Shown piece after piece: positions 45,469 to 55,925 of a stretch of 64,000 nt of DNA (within the stretch, counting starts at the first letter, position 1; every line of letters begins with the position of its first letter). The stretch covers positions 1-64,000 of the forward strand of contig QVRM01001225.1 of the NCBI GenBank assembly GCA_003439945.1. Reading direction: 5' to 3'. The notes below the pieces were generated by a model. The model did not search any database. It was not told the DNA's origin and worked only from the letters and a program-made list of their open reading frames with translations. The DNA comes from Dermanyssus gallinae (lineage: Eukaryota; Arthropoda; Arachnida; Mesostigmata; Dermanyssidae). Position numbers and translations under genes: made by a program.

Positions 45469-47683
45469 CAAACCTAAGCGGTACAATTTGCCTGTGCTCG
45501 CAGATGATTTGTTGGTATACGTTACTGCGGGTTGGTATTGTGTACGCGCCACGCTTTGCACAATACAAACCCAACAACAACGACGAGCCGGAATAACGAG
45601 CAGCATTTGACACAAATATAACTTAGTACGAATATATGACTTCGATGTAGAATGCCGATGATTCATCTCCAATTGCCGCCACCCAGAAGTTAACTGTGTG
45701 CTGTTGGTTTACCATCGCACAGTTTTATGGTACCATATTTAGTAACTCGCCCGTTAAGCTGGTTGTCCCGCAACATATGATATTATACTGCAACGTCGTC
45801 TTTGGTCTGTGTGTTTTCCGTAAACATCATTATTTAGTACAGCGCATGAAAAATCTACGATAAACGCATCCACAGACGCACACATACTCCTGTAGCTGTG
45901 AATTGTACAATAGCTTTAGTGTAGTTTAAAACACAGATGATTGGCGTTTTAAAAACGATATTTCGTATCCCAATAAAAACGGTGTACTTACTTCTCATTA
46001 GGTTTCGTTAACTAAACAGCACATTTGCCCGAAGAGCTCATACTGCTACGAATAAGTTGAACCCTGTAGGGTGCCCACATTCTCTTCACAGTTTTAATAC
46101 AATTTGTATATATATGTTGATTAGGAAAAAAATATATTCACAGCTGTTAACAAATGATGTTTTCTCTGCAAGGTTTGCTTGAGTTCTTACATACAAACGT
46201 TCTATTATAAAGTTTTATGTCATATCTGTCGCCCGCTACTGACAAGAACGCAGCGAGGAGTTCAACTTCAACAAAAAAGTGGTGTCCACTGGTGAACTGA
46301 CTGTCACCGTAGTTCGCAGTGTAGACGCTCATCAACAAAGCAGTTTACCTATATGCTCTTTTCTGTACCTATATTCTCTTTTCTGTTTGTGTCCGATACG
46401 TCTTACTTACTACTTACTTAATATCGTCATAATTAAGAGAGCGACTCTAAACACACAAGTAATTCTAAGTCTCACGTTATGTGTCTTACTTCGGTACACT
46501 ACAGATCGATCTGAGTCGATTATAGGTATACGTTCAGGATACACTTAGTTCTGGTAGATGTTACCTTGACGGCCGAAAATTAGATTTTGGCTTGGTTATG
46601 AGATCTGTAAATCGATTTGTTAAAACCTATTCATACATCCAATGCTATCGATGCACTATAATTCGTTTGGTTGTTTAGCTCTCAGGAATTTACGTGATCT
46701 TACCTACAGACATTTTATTGAAATGCTTTATTGCTCGCTACTGACGAGGAAGCAGCTGTAAGCGTTTTAACTTGTATGAAATGACGTCCAAAAACCGGCA
46801 AGTTAAGAGGCAGAAGAAGCTTAAATGGGATCGATAATCTGTCACAGCAGGTGCTTAGAAAGACTGTGTCAACATAACATTGCACAATTAACTTTAACTT
46901 TTAAATAAGAAAACATTTTCTCGATAAGCTGGTACCTATACGACTATATCGAAACACTACAAGAGAAAAAACATTCGAACCCATAAGTGACTAAACGTGT
47001 AAATCTGTGAACAATTGAGCCTATATCGCAGGGCAACGGGGTTGCTCAGTACTGCTAAAATAGGGAAAATAAGTCATTACAAGCGACATTCCTAGTCAAG
47101 TTATCAAGTCAAACAAGGCCCGACTGATAGAGAAGAGTGCTATAGGTAGTAAGTTAGTAAACCCCCGCTCCTGGCCCCTGGTGTTCTCTAGAGTAGAGTT
47201 GATCCTGGGTCTGGGAAAGTATGTGTTCTGTTCGAACATGCCATTAATGCAAAGGTTACGCATCAGAAAAACTATACACTTTGATGACACACTTGGTTGC
47301 TGTGTTTGATCGTTCCTGTCACGAGATGACTATTGTTTAGAAAACAGATCAAAATAAAAATCAACCTTTCCGAACAAGCTGGAAATTGTTTGTTAAAAAC
47401 AGAAAAATAAAATCCACCTGAATTCAATAGCGGAACAGATAGCAGATAAAAACACACACACAAACAAATGCGGGTGAAGAATCCGACTATCCGGCTGGTT
47501 GAAAAGGATACATTTTTTAAAAACCAAGGTAATTACAATTCAATATACATTTTATGTAAAAGGCAACGCAACTACGTCCACACTGCTGAAGTCCAAGTCT
47601 TATCTTGGCAGTTTCCATGGGACCTACGGGTTGTGGAGGCTGCAGTCCGCTGACCCGACTTTTCACTTTCTCAGGAGGACGAA

Positions 47684-47772
47684 CGATGTCAGATATTTAT
47701 ATATATATATATTTTTTATTTGAGGGAGGTGGAAAATGCATTTACGCACACCCGATGTCGATGTCAGATATT
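47684..47772. repeat. 14-bp direct repeats around a TA-rich insert
   Basis: CGATGTCAGATATT at 47684-47697 and again at 47759-47772, enclosing about 60 bp that starts with a (TA)n tract. Confidence 0.6.
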
Positions 47773-47899
47773 AGACGCCTGGAACAAACAGTGAATGGAG
47801 CAACCCAGACGGGCCAGCGGGGTTTCTAGAGCCGCTCTATTATCCAGATGTGAGGCAGTGGTGGCAAAAACGCGAGGGAGATCACCGTTCTACTTGCTG

Positions 47900-48310
47900 G
47901 CTTAATTTATTACGGGCCACGACACGTTCAGAAAATTGGACGGCCTCCGTCGCCTATACAAACTCTCTCTGAGACTCAGGAAAAAAAAAGAAAAATACGA
48001 CGTCAAACACTCTTTCAAAATATGCGCAGCGTTCCCCACGAATGGGGCACAGCTGGCGTGGCTCTTTTGGAACTGACAATTCCTTGTAATATGCAAGCAA
48101 CTGGCGTAGGCACTCTTGTACGACACCCGCAGCTGGAACATCATAAAGGCTTCTACCGCGATCATTATCATTAAACGACTAAAGATACGGTGCAGACGGC
48201 GATATGCGCTTTGGCCACGCAACCTTAAACGAGAAGTAGCGGCTGAAGTCGTACTAAAGAACGGTTCCAGCGGCTCGCCTCGTCCTGAGAACTTCTTCTG
48301 AGGTTGCTTC
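47900..48310 (-). pseudogene. Possible LINE C-terminal remnant
   Basis: Minus-strand frame with SYKSAYASCLHITRNCQF followed by CAPFVGNAAHILKEC, which resembles the C-x-x-C...H...C finger that closes many LINE ORF2 proteins. Too short and broken for assignment. Confidence 0.3.
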
Positions 48311-48441
48311 CGTCGCAAGTGCGCAGGGACCTTCTCCCGCATTGCACATGTCGGGCCGCCGCAGTCCCAAGTGCACATGCAGAGGTTGATACTGCCTATG
48401 CGACAGCCCATTTGCTATCGGTGTATTTCTCTTTGTTTCAG

Positions 48442-48583
48442 CAATGGTAGGAATTTTGCTGATATCCCAATGTGCAGAGTGCTGGGCTTGGAAACCGTAC
48501 CGGTTTTCCGACAGCGCCTTCTTGTCTTCTCAATTTTGTTACTAGTTGTCCAGGTGGAATTAGGATGCTCATATCTTAAATAA
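48442..48583 (+). CDS. Cys-repeat gene, last exon B: hydrophobic tail
   Basis: Candidate alternative terminal exon with the best acceptor of the three (TATTTCTCTTTGTTTCAG), phase 2 entry (AG plus C gives Ser) matching the exon ending at 36397, a TAA stop and an AATAAA at 48579-48584. It encodes only 46 residues: NGRNFADIPMCRVLGLETVP, then VFRQR and the hydrophobic run LLVFSILLLVVQVELGCSYL. Such a C-terminal hydrophobic run fits a membrane anchor or GPI-attachment signal. Inference: an anchored isoform as opposed to one ending in Cys repeats. It has no homology to the other two last exons. Confidence 0.55.
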
Positions 48584-48584
48584 A
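48579..48584 (+). promoter_or_regulatory. Poly-A signal overlapping the stop
   Basis: AATAAA includes the TAA stop of last exon B. Confidence 0.5.
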
Positions 48585-48613
48585 CCTCCTAAAAGACAAT
48601 GGTTTAATTGAGC

Positions 48614-49098
48614 AAGTAACCACGGCCGCATATTAATATTATTAGAAATCAAATAAAATATTCTTCCGTTGTTGTATTATTGCTGCTACTCTTTGCCCAA
48701 TCTGTACTTTATTATTTTGTCATGGTTGCTGGTCATGTTGACGATGCACCTTACAGACGCTAACAAAATTCTCACATTTCATGGCTATCTGATCACCTGG
48801 TCTGTGCGAATACAAACTTCCACGAGGAGTACACGGGGTTCGTCTGTCAACTGTGCTCTCAGGCGTGTACAATGAATCATGCATCTGCCTGCCTGCCCTA
48901 GCTGTCCCCTCGCGGACGCATACCGCCGTCAGCCTCGTACGAAGGTGATGTGCAAAGGTAAAGTTCGTGCTGCCTCTTCTATCGTACGTATGAAGGGTAG
49001 CTGGTTTGGCCACGTCATGCGCAACGCCGTGGTCGTGTGCACTGTAAGGACGACGAGCCCGCCATGGCGACTCCCTTACCGTCTCCGGAGACATCCGG
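48614..49098 (+). pseudogene. LINE 3'-end fragment
   Basis: Translated pieces FHEEYTGFVCQLCSQACTMN match the C-terminal end of the full-length LINE at 13.4-17.3 kb (FHEEYELCTCRFCLKRC). The same fragment recurs at 54855-55215, and its left end (GCAAGTAACCACGGCCGCA) recurs at 53715. About 195 bp from 48903 is extra relative to that copy. It stops at (TA)n. Confidence 0.6.
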
Positions 49099-49114
49099 AG
49101 AGATCACTGCACTG

Positions 49115-49117
<3 letters not shown>

Positions 49118-49172
<55 letters not shown>
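49118..49172. repeat. (TA)n microsatellite
   Basis: About 27 TA units between two LINE remnants. Confidence 0.95.
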
Positions 49173-49176
<4 letters not shown>

Positions 49177-49204
49177 CACACCCTTTGGCAGGGGGGCTTT
49201 ATTT

Positions 49205-51703
49205 AAGATTCTCGAAACTTGATAAAAAACGCGCCATCCGGCGATTTAGATGTTTGGCTGTACATGATTGCACTTGCGGGCTGTGCGCCACGCGAACATT
49301 CTATTTACGATTTCTTTCCTGGCTACAGCTTTAGCCTGAATGTTTAAACCAGAGCGAGTTATCGTCGTCATGACTTCAAATAACTTGTTGAATCTATCGG
49401 GCTGCTTACATATGCTTGTAAACGTACATCTGTCAATGATATCTAATATAACGGCTATGTCCATGCACTCAACATTAGTCCTGCTAATGTTGCAGCGGTA
49501 GGCAACATGCCTTATAAACTTTTTATGAACTGTGGCCAGAATCTTCTCATCACATGCGAATCCTTGATGCCATACGGGGGAAGCGTATAATAAGACCGGG
49601 AGAACATATTGCTTATACAGTCTCACATACAGGAAAGCGTCTTTGATAACAAACGAGCGCAATATCCAGTTTAGTCTTCGTGTGGCAGCCGTAACCACTT
49701 TAAGTATATGAGGTGTATAGTTCAATGTGTCAGATGTCAGTATTCCTAAGTCTTTGATCGCCTTTTTTTAATGGTTAGTTCCTCAGAGCCTAGGGTGTAT
49801 TTGTGTGCAGGATTGTTATGTCCAAAGTGTAGCACAGCACATTTATTAACAGATAGTTTAAGATCGAGACCATTACACTATTCCAAAAATTTGTCTAGCG
49901 TCTCTTGAAAAGTTACTATTTTGCTTCGATCATCTACGGGTATATACATTTTGACGTCATCAGCATACATTTTACATGAACGACTGGAGATATTACATGC
50001 TTTTTACATGAACGACTGGAGATATTACATGGAGGTATACAGTATGTACATTAAAGGGCCGAGAATGGTATCCTGCGGACAGCCCGAGGTAACCTGAGCC
50101 GTAGATGACAGACAGTCGTTAACTCTTACCCTAAAGAGTCTATCACTTAAGAAAGCCTTAATCCAATTAACAATTCAACTACCCACTCCATACTGCGGAA
50201 GGACTTTGAGTAGCTTAGAGTGAGTGGTACTCTCGAAAGCAGATTTAAAATCGAAACACACGCAGTCAAACGGTTGTCCATCATTTATGAAGAGGGCCCA
50301 ATCATTTTTAGTCTCTAGTAACTGTAGGAGAGCAGAATGAGCGGGACGATATGCGAATTGTTCCCTCGAAATTAGACCTTGCGCATTTGCGTTCCTGTAA
50401 ATCTCCTCTGCTATGACCTTCTCAAAGAGTTTGCAAGGCACGGAGGTCAGCGAGACGGGCCTTTTATTTTAAGCTTTTATCGCCGCGCTTATGCACAGGA
50501 CAGACGATGGCATATTTAAAGAGATTAGGTACGGTTTCCTCTTCGAGGGACCGGCGAAAGATATTCGAAAGTGGCACACTTACATCATAGCCACACTTCT
50601 TATACACAACATTACATTATACATGCTATCTACGTCGGGACAGGCGACGAAAAAATTAGTCCAGTCAGTCGCAATCCGATTTGTGATCATCCCTTCGTAG
50701 TCACCTTTACCGTAGTCCCACCAGTCAGTGCGTGTCTCAGGCGTAGTCGGACCGCGAGTTATGGTGAACTTGACCATTTTATGATCAGTGGTGATCGGTG
50801 CGGTCGATACAGTAATGTTGTCAACTGAGTCATCAGTAGTTAAAACAACGTCCAGTATATTCAGTCCGCGGGTAGGGGTGCATACCAGCTGCTGAAAGCC
50901 AGCTTTCAACTTCTCCTCAACTCTGCTGAAAGCCAGCTTTGCAGCAGAATTGAAGAAACTTCTCCTCAACTGAAAGCTCACCCCCAGCTGTCGATTTATC
51001 AGCACGTCGTGATGACGAGCAGCGCCAACCCGACCAATTTATTCCAGGTTGGTTGAGATCTCCAGAGATAACAACACTCACATCAGCAGTCACAAGTGCA
51101 TCGAGATCGGCAATCAAATTCTCCTTTTTTTTTCTCTTGATCAGAGCGCGATCCTGTCGGACTGAGATACGAGCAGACGAGACGAATCTTGCAGTCAGGC
51201 AGAAGCACGTCAACCGCGATAGTTTCGGAGGCTAAGAATGAGGTACGTCGCGAGACTTTGGTACAGGGAACCTTGGAATTTACAAGCAGTAAGACGCCTC
51301 CACCACTCTGGCCGACACGATCATTACGAAACACCTCATATCTTCCACCCGCGCTCAGTTCAGCGGACGTTACCTTGTCGGTCAGCCACGTCTCCGTTAC
51401 ATACGCAATATCAGTTTCTTCTATTTCCATAAACGCGTGCAGACGATCAATCGCTCCTGGTTTAGCCAGTGATCGCGCGTTTAGGGATATACATTTAAAA
51501 TCAGAGTATGAATTACTGTTGAGCCTTACATCAGCCTCTCGGAGGCGCCCGTTGAAGATCTTGACAATTGCACCTTCATTCCAGATGTCTTCATTGAACA
51601 TCTTATCCACATCGGTGTCAGAGATTTCAACATAGAATGAGCTATAATGGGCAAAGCGAGTTCTCAGCTTCTTTATCACGATCGGGTACACCCCGGAGTT
51701 CAT
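49205..51703 (-). pseudogene. CR1/L2-like LINE ORF2, degenerate but nearly complete
   Basis: From 51703 down: endonuclease with CISLNARSLAKPGAID, the catalytic Glu in AYVTETWLTD, and GGGVLLLV; then VISGDLNQPGINW (about 51070), TPTRGLNILDVVLTTDDSVD and TTDHKMVKF at 50900-50760; then RT with EQFAYRPAHSALLQLLETKN, CFDFKSAFESTTHSKLL and a QGxxLGP-like SGCPQDTILGPL, and a YADDVKMYI box near 49965; then the thumb at 49725-49246 (YVLPVLLYASPVWHQG). It has stops, frameshifts and two small internal tandem duplications (about 49970-50032 and 50890-50960). CR1/L2 is judged from motif style only. Confidence 0.7.
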
Positions 51704-51762
51704 TAGATGGTCATGTAGTGCTGTTGATTTCAGCCCAGGCTCTTGCCCGGTTACAAAAAAAA

Positions 51763-52207
51763 GCTTCTCGCGAATAACATGCCGAGAACAGCTGACGACG
51801 GTACAAGTGTCAATGGGATGTACATGCTTAATATGAGTGAAATAAATGTGATGATGATGGAAAAAATCTCAAACACACTTCAGATGTTTTCCTATAAAAA
51901 ATATTAAATTTCCTGCTTACTATGATATGGAACGAATGCATCTCACTGCTCGATTGTGCATTGCTTATGAAATAATTCGATTGTGCTTGTGCCCTGTTCA
52001 GTTCCATTCAAAAGCTCTTCTTCAAATGGAGAAAATGCAAGTTCGATACCTTTTTTACATTTTCGTTTAAACGCATCTGTGCTTATCCTCCGTCTTCTGT
52101 AAGCTTGGCCGTACAGCATGCCTTTAATGCACCGAGAGCCGGACATGTTGAGATACCTGGAGTTTCCCCAAAAGTCCATGCGGCAACCTGGTAGATGACA
52201 ATCATGA
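51763..52207. repeat. LINE 3' end plus flanking repeat, copy 1
   Basis: Almost identical to 55127-55567 in the same orientation. It starts with a LINE 3' end (AACATGCCGAGAACAGCTGA through GAGTGAAATAAATGTGATGA) and continues about 350 bp beyond it. On the minus strand the second half has an open frame (AYRRRRISTDAFKRKCKKG) ending at 51943. It is interrupted by no obvious insertion. Confidence 0.75.
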
Positions 52208-52224
52208 CAAACCCAACAACAACG

Positions 52225-52612
52225 ACGAGGCCACAGCAAAGCCAAAATCGACCGCGTTCCTCCGACAGAGGGTGTCATTGAAACACAAGAGAGGCAACGC
52301 CAAGATGATGTTGAGTGGTCACCGACACTCGACCAATATTAACAGTATAAGCAATAGTGTATAATTAATATATTAGTAATTGTGATACATGTACATAATA
52401 ATAAACCCTTGTTCCAAAAACAAATTATTATTAGTATTACTATTATTATTATTATTATTATTATTCACAAGTGTATTAATACAAGTGTGAGATGTGAATG
52501 TGTATCTTTGGTATAATATCATGTTCGCTCTAGCTATTCTCAGCCCATCGCAATTAAGATGACGACGCGTAATTGAATCTGCAAACTATCACTGATGATG
52601 ATGATGATGATG

Positions 52613-52647
<35 letters not shown>

Positions 52648-53714
52648 GAATAGTGAAATTAATAACTGCTCGAAACCGTTAAATGCGTTTGAACAGCTTA
52701 GCCACACTGTGGACAGAGCTGGTGGTTTCGGTTGAGCAGAGGACGATTGAGAGCCCAAATATCACCGCTGCCGGGCGGCATTATGATGAGTGCTCGCCGC
52801 ACGACGAGAGCCAGAACTGTGTGTGCCGTCAGCCGAACTGCATCTGCAGAAGCCCGGATTGCGTGTGCGAGGACCCGTGGTGCACCTGCGCGGGACCGTC
52901 CTGCAGGTGCCAAAGCACAAACTGTCTTTGTCTCGGCCGGAACTGTACCTGCAATGATATCGACTGCATTTGCGCCGGGCCAGGCTGCGCGTGCAAAGGT
53001 CTAAGCTGCATGGACGTCGTCCCATATCTTAAAGCGCAACCTTGAATAAACAAACCTAAGCGGTACAATTTGCCCGTGCTCGCAAATGATTTGTTGGTAT
53101 ACGTTACTGCGGGTTGGTATTGTGTACGCGCCACGCTTCGCACAATACAAACCCAACAACAACAACGAGCCGGAATAACGAGCAGCATTTGACACAAATA
53201 TAACTTAGTTCGAATATATGACTTCGATGTAAAATGCAGATGATTCATCTCCAATTGCCGCCACCCAGAAGTTAACTGTGTGCTGTTGGTTTACCATCGC
53301 ACAGTTTTATGGTACCATATTTAGTAACTCGCCCGTTAAGCTCGTTGTCCCGCAACATATGATATTATACTGCAACGTCGTCTTTGGTCTGCGGATGCGC
53401 TTATTTGTTTTCCTAATATTGGCACAAGGACGTCTACTGTGTTTTCCGTAAACATCATTATTTAGTACAGCACATGAAAACTCTACGATAAACACATCCA
53501 CAGACGCACACATACTCCTGTAGCTGTGAATTGTACAATAGCTTTAGTGTAGTTTAAACATAGATGATTGGCGTCGTAAAAAACAATATTTCGTATCCCA
53601 ATAAAAACGGTGTACTTACTTCTCATTAGGTTTCGTTAACTAAAGAGCACATTTGCCCGAAGAGCTCATACTGCTACGAATAAGTTGAACCCTGTAGGGT
53701 GCCCACATTCTCTC
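52225..53714 (+). repeat. Duplicated block, copy B (uninterrupted)
   Basis: Counterpart of 43308-46090 lacking the LINE insertion found there. Copy B has an extra 42-bp stretch near 53390 and longer ATT microsatellites (52440-52464 and 52596-52646). Its left edge at about 52206 shares ACAAACCCAACAACAACGAC with 45571, possible junction microhomology. Confidence 0.85.
52697..53045 (+). CDS. Cys-repeat gene, last exon C: nine CxC heptads
   Basis: Near-exact duplicate of the exon at 45115-45463: same acceptor, length, nine heptads, stop and AATAAA at 53045-53050. I see one amino-acid change (CKCQSTN to CRCQSTN); the other differences are silent. Both copies are intact, which suggests recent duplication or purifying selection. 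Whether transcripts reach it past last exons A and B is unknown. Confidence 0.6.
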
Positions 53715-53756
53715 GCAAGTAACCACGGCCGCAATAATTTCTATAATATATATCAC

Positions 53757-53787
53757 AATATTATTATTAGAAATCAAATGAAGTATT

Positions 53788-53829
<42 letters not shown>

Positions 53830-54784
53830 TTGAAAATATTGTGATGATTTATTAATCATTTACAATACGTTTGCACACTCGGCAGTGCTCGCCTTAATAA
53901 AAATGGTGGTAAAAAGATGTCACGTGAAGTTAAGAGTCAGTTGTCCGTGTCCTTGCTTGATGGTAGCCCCCGCTCTTATGGACCCGGTGCGAGCGATATA
54001 TCCTCAAGGTTCCTTGCAAAGTTAAAACGGTGAGATCCATAAAATTCCTCTTCGTGACGCCGAGCCCCAAGAGCGTCCTCGCAGATTCGGAGTCCCATAC
54101 ACCACTCATAGAGATAGTGATGGATCCAAATCTGCGAGGTTTTTGCGGGTAGGGGAGCGCCGCTCTTAGAAACTCGACATCATATTTGGCGATCTTGTCT
54201 TGCCGTGCTTTTGCCAGGTCCCGGTTCGGGCCGCAAACCTCGGCATCTAAAACCCAGACCTCGGTAGGTGTTGTTATTACGAGGTCGGGCTTTAGACCCG
54301 GTGCGCCCGGTCGACGGAATACTCGCTCACGAACCACCTCATGACCCCTTTCGCGGAGAAGACGCGCCACGCGATCACAGACGTCGTCATGTCTCTTTAT
54401 GGTTTGTTTGTGTGTTATATCGCACATCTGAGCGACATGAGCCAACGTCTCAGGCGCATGACACCCGTGCCTACAACGTTTGTTGTAGCCCGGGCGTCCC
54501 CTGGCCAATCTGGCACGCGTTGGTAGTGCGTTGATCCTGAGCTTTAGTAGGTTTAAATACTCCTTACCAGATAGGTAGGGCATACCCTTAATCCAGTAAT
54601 GTACAAAGGGCGTTTCGTGTGCTTTTTTAAAATGTGCCCCATCGAACGTGTTGTGTAGTTGTTGAGACCAGTAATCGGTCTCTTGTGTAGCGGTCTCAAT
54701 GGAGATTCCCAAGCGCTCGCAAAGAAGTCTTGTTTTCGCAAGATCTTTTTTAAAGTGCTCGGTGGTTAGCATCCATTGGACCCC

Positions 54785-54819
<35 letters not shown>

Positions 54820-54854
54820 TAATATTATTATTAGAAATCAAATAGAGTATCCTT
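53757..54854 (-). mobile_element. R2-like insertion flanked by (TA)n and 34-bp repeat
   Basis: A 5'-truncated R2-like element on the minus strand with (TA)n at its 3' side (53791-53825) and its 5' side (54788-54817). Outside these lie 53757-53790 and 54821-54854, 34-bp direct repeats with three mismatches, starting AATATTATTATTAGAAATCA. The interrupted sequence exists uninterrupted at about 48633 in a related LINE fragment, so the direct repeats look like a target-site duplication. Confidence 0.7.
53930..54786 (-). pseudogene. R2-like LINE C-terminal finger and nuclease, open
   Basis: One uninterrupted frame from the truncation point (LGVQWMLTTEHFKKDLAKTR) to a TGA at 53930. It carries LNLLKLRINALPTRARLARG, the finger CRHGCHAPETLAHVAQMC, KRHDDVCDRVARLLRERGHE, and the nuclease segment APGLKPDLVITTPTEVWVLD followed by AEVCGP and AKYDVEFL, in which Pro-Asp and the later Asp and Lys are the likely RLE residues. 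The matching + strand copy at 31.4 kb has a stop and frameshifts. It lacks the RT, so it cannot be functional alone. Confidence 0.7.
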
Positions 54855-55215
54855 TTTTTCGAATTTGAATTGTTGCTGTATTATTGCTGCTACTTTTTGC
54901 CCAATCTGTACTTTATTATTCTGTCATGGTTGCTGGTCATGTTGACGATGCGCCTTACAGACGCTAACAAAATTCTCACAGTTCATGGCTGTCTGATCAC
55001 CTGGTCAATGCGAATACAATCTTCCACGAGGAGTACACGGGGTTCATCTGCCAACTGTGCTTTCAGGCGTGTACAATGAATCATGCATCTACCTGCCTGG
55101 CCCTAGCGAAGAGATCACTGCATTGCCTCTCGCGAATAACATGCCGAGAACAGCTGACGACAGTACAAGTGACAATGGGATGTACATGCTTAATATGAGT
55201 GAAATAAATGTGATG
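54855..55215 (+). pseudogene. LINE 3'-end fragment
   Basis: Continuation of the fragment interrupted at 53757-54854. Encodes FHEEYTGFICQLCFQACTMN and ends at the LINE 3' terminus ATATGAGTGAAATAAATGTG. Relative of 48614-49098 and of the C-terminus of the LINE at 13.4 kb. Confidence 0.6.
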
Positions 55216-55610
55216 ATGATGGAAAAAATCTCAAACACACTTCAGACGTTTCCTTGAAAATTTTTTTTTTATTTCCTGCTTACTATGATATGGAACGAAT
55301 GCATCTCACTGCTCGGTTGTGCATTGCTTATGAAATAATTCGATTGTGCTTATGCCCCGTTCAGTTCCATTCAGAAGCTCTTCTTCAAATGGAGAAAATG
55401 CAAGTTCGATACCTTTTCTACATTTTCGTTTAAACGCATCTGTGTTTATCCTCCGTCTTCTATAAGCTTGGCCGTACAGCATGTCTTTATGCACCGAGGG
55501 CCGGACAGTGCGAGATACCTGGAGTTTCTCCAACAGTCCTTGCGGCAACCTGGTAGATGACAATCATGACTAGCGCACTAGCCCCCTAGACCACGTCGCC
55601 ACACGGCTTT
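55216..55610 (-). repeat. Repeat with tRNA-like head, copy 2
   Basis: Matches 51870-52207. On the minus strand the right end reads GTGGTCTAGGGGGCTAGTGC, the A box of the SINE at 34150, followed by GCTAGTCATGATTGTC and a body with an open frame (55563-55306, AYRRRRINTDAFKRKCRKGI). It may be a composite SINE or a host exon captured by a SINE. Confidence 0.5.
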
Positions 55611-55639
55611 GGAAGCCTCATTATACTTAGAGCCTTTCA

Positions 55640-55925
55640 CCCACGGTCCGTTCGTGTATGCGGCAATTGCTGCGTCTACATCAGGTACATAGCTCACGGA
55701 TATCATCACCTGTTCTTTTCGAACACGAACTTCCACGAGAAGTGCACACACCAGCAGTGCCTAACGTATCGGTCGGCTGTGCCTGCCTCACGCGTGCGCC
55801 AAGTATTTATTATGCGTCTGCCTGCCTGGCCCTTACGAAGATATGGTTGTACTGCCTTTCTCGAATGGCATGCCGACAGAGCAGCTAACTACACTCTAAA
55901 TAACAGTATTATAAACATATTCAAT
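55640..55925 (+). pseudogene. LINE 3'-end fragment
   Basis: TACATCAGGTACATAGCTCA matches the C-terminal coding end of the LINE at 17.1 kb (ACCAGGTACATAGTGCATGG); it continues past a SNTNFHEK-like stretch to an ATAAGTGAAA end. Confidence 0.5.

Larger units (their letters stand above)
43308..46090 (+). repeat. Duplicated block, copy A (interrupted)
   Basis: 43308-43530 and 44936-46090 correspond, in the same order and orientation, to 52225-52465 and 52487-53714. Between the two parts copy A carries an RLE LINE fragment and a long (TA)n. The block includes a last exon of the Cys-repeat gene. Confidence 0.85.
46091..48441. other. Noncoding stretch between last exons
   Basis: Mostly unrecognised AT-rich DNA. 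A LINE remnant may lie at 47900-48310 on the minus strand, and a small insertion with 14-bp direct repeats at 47684-47772. Confidence 0.4.
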
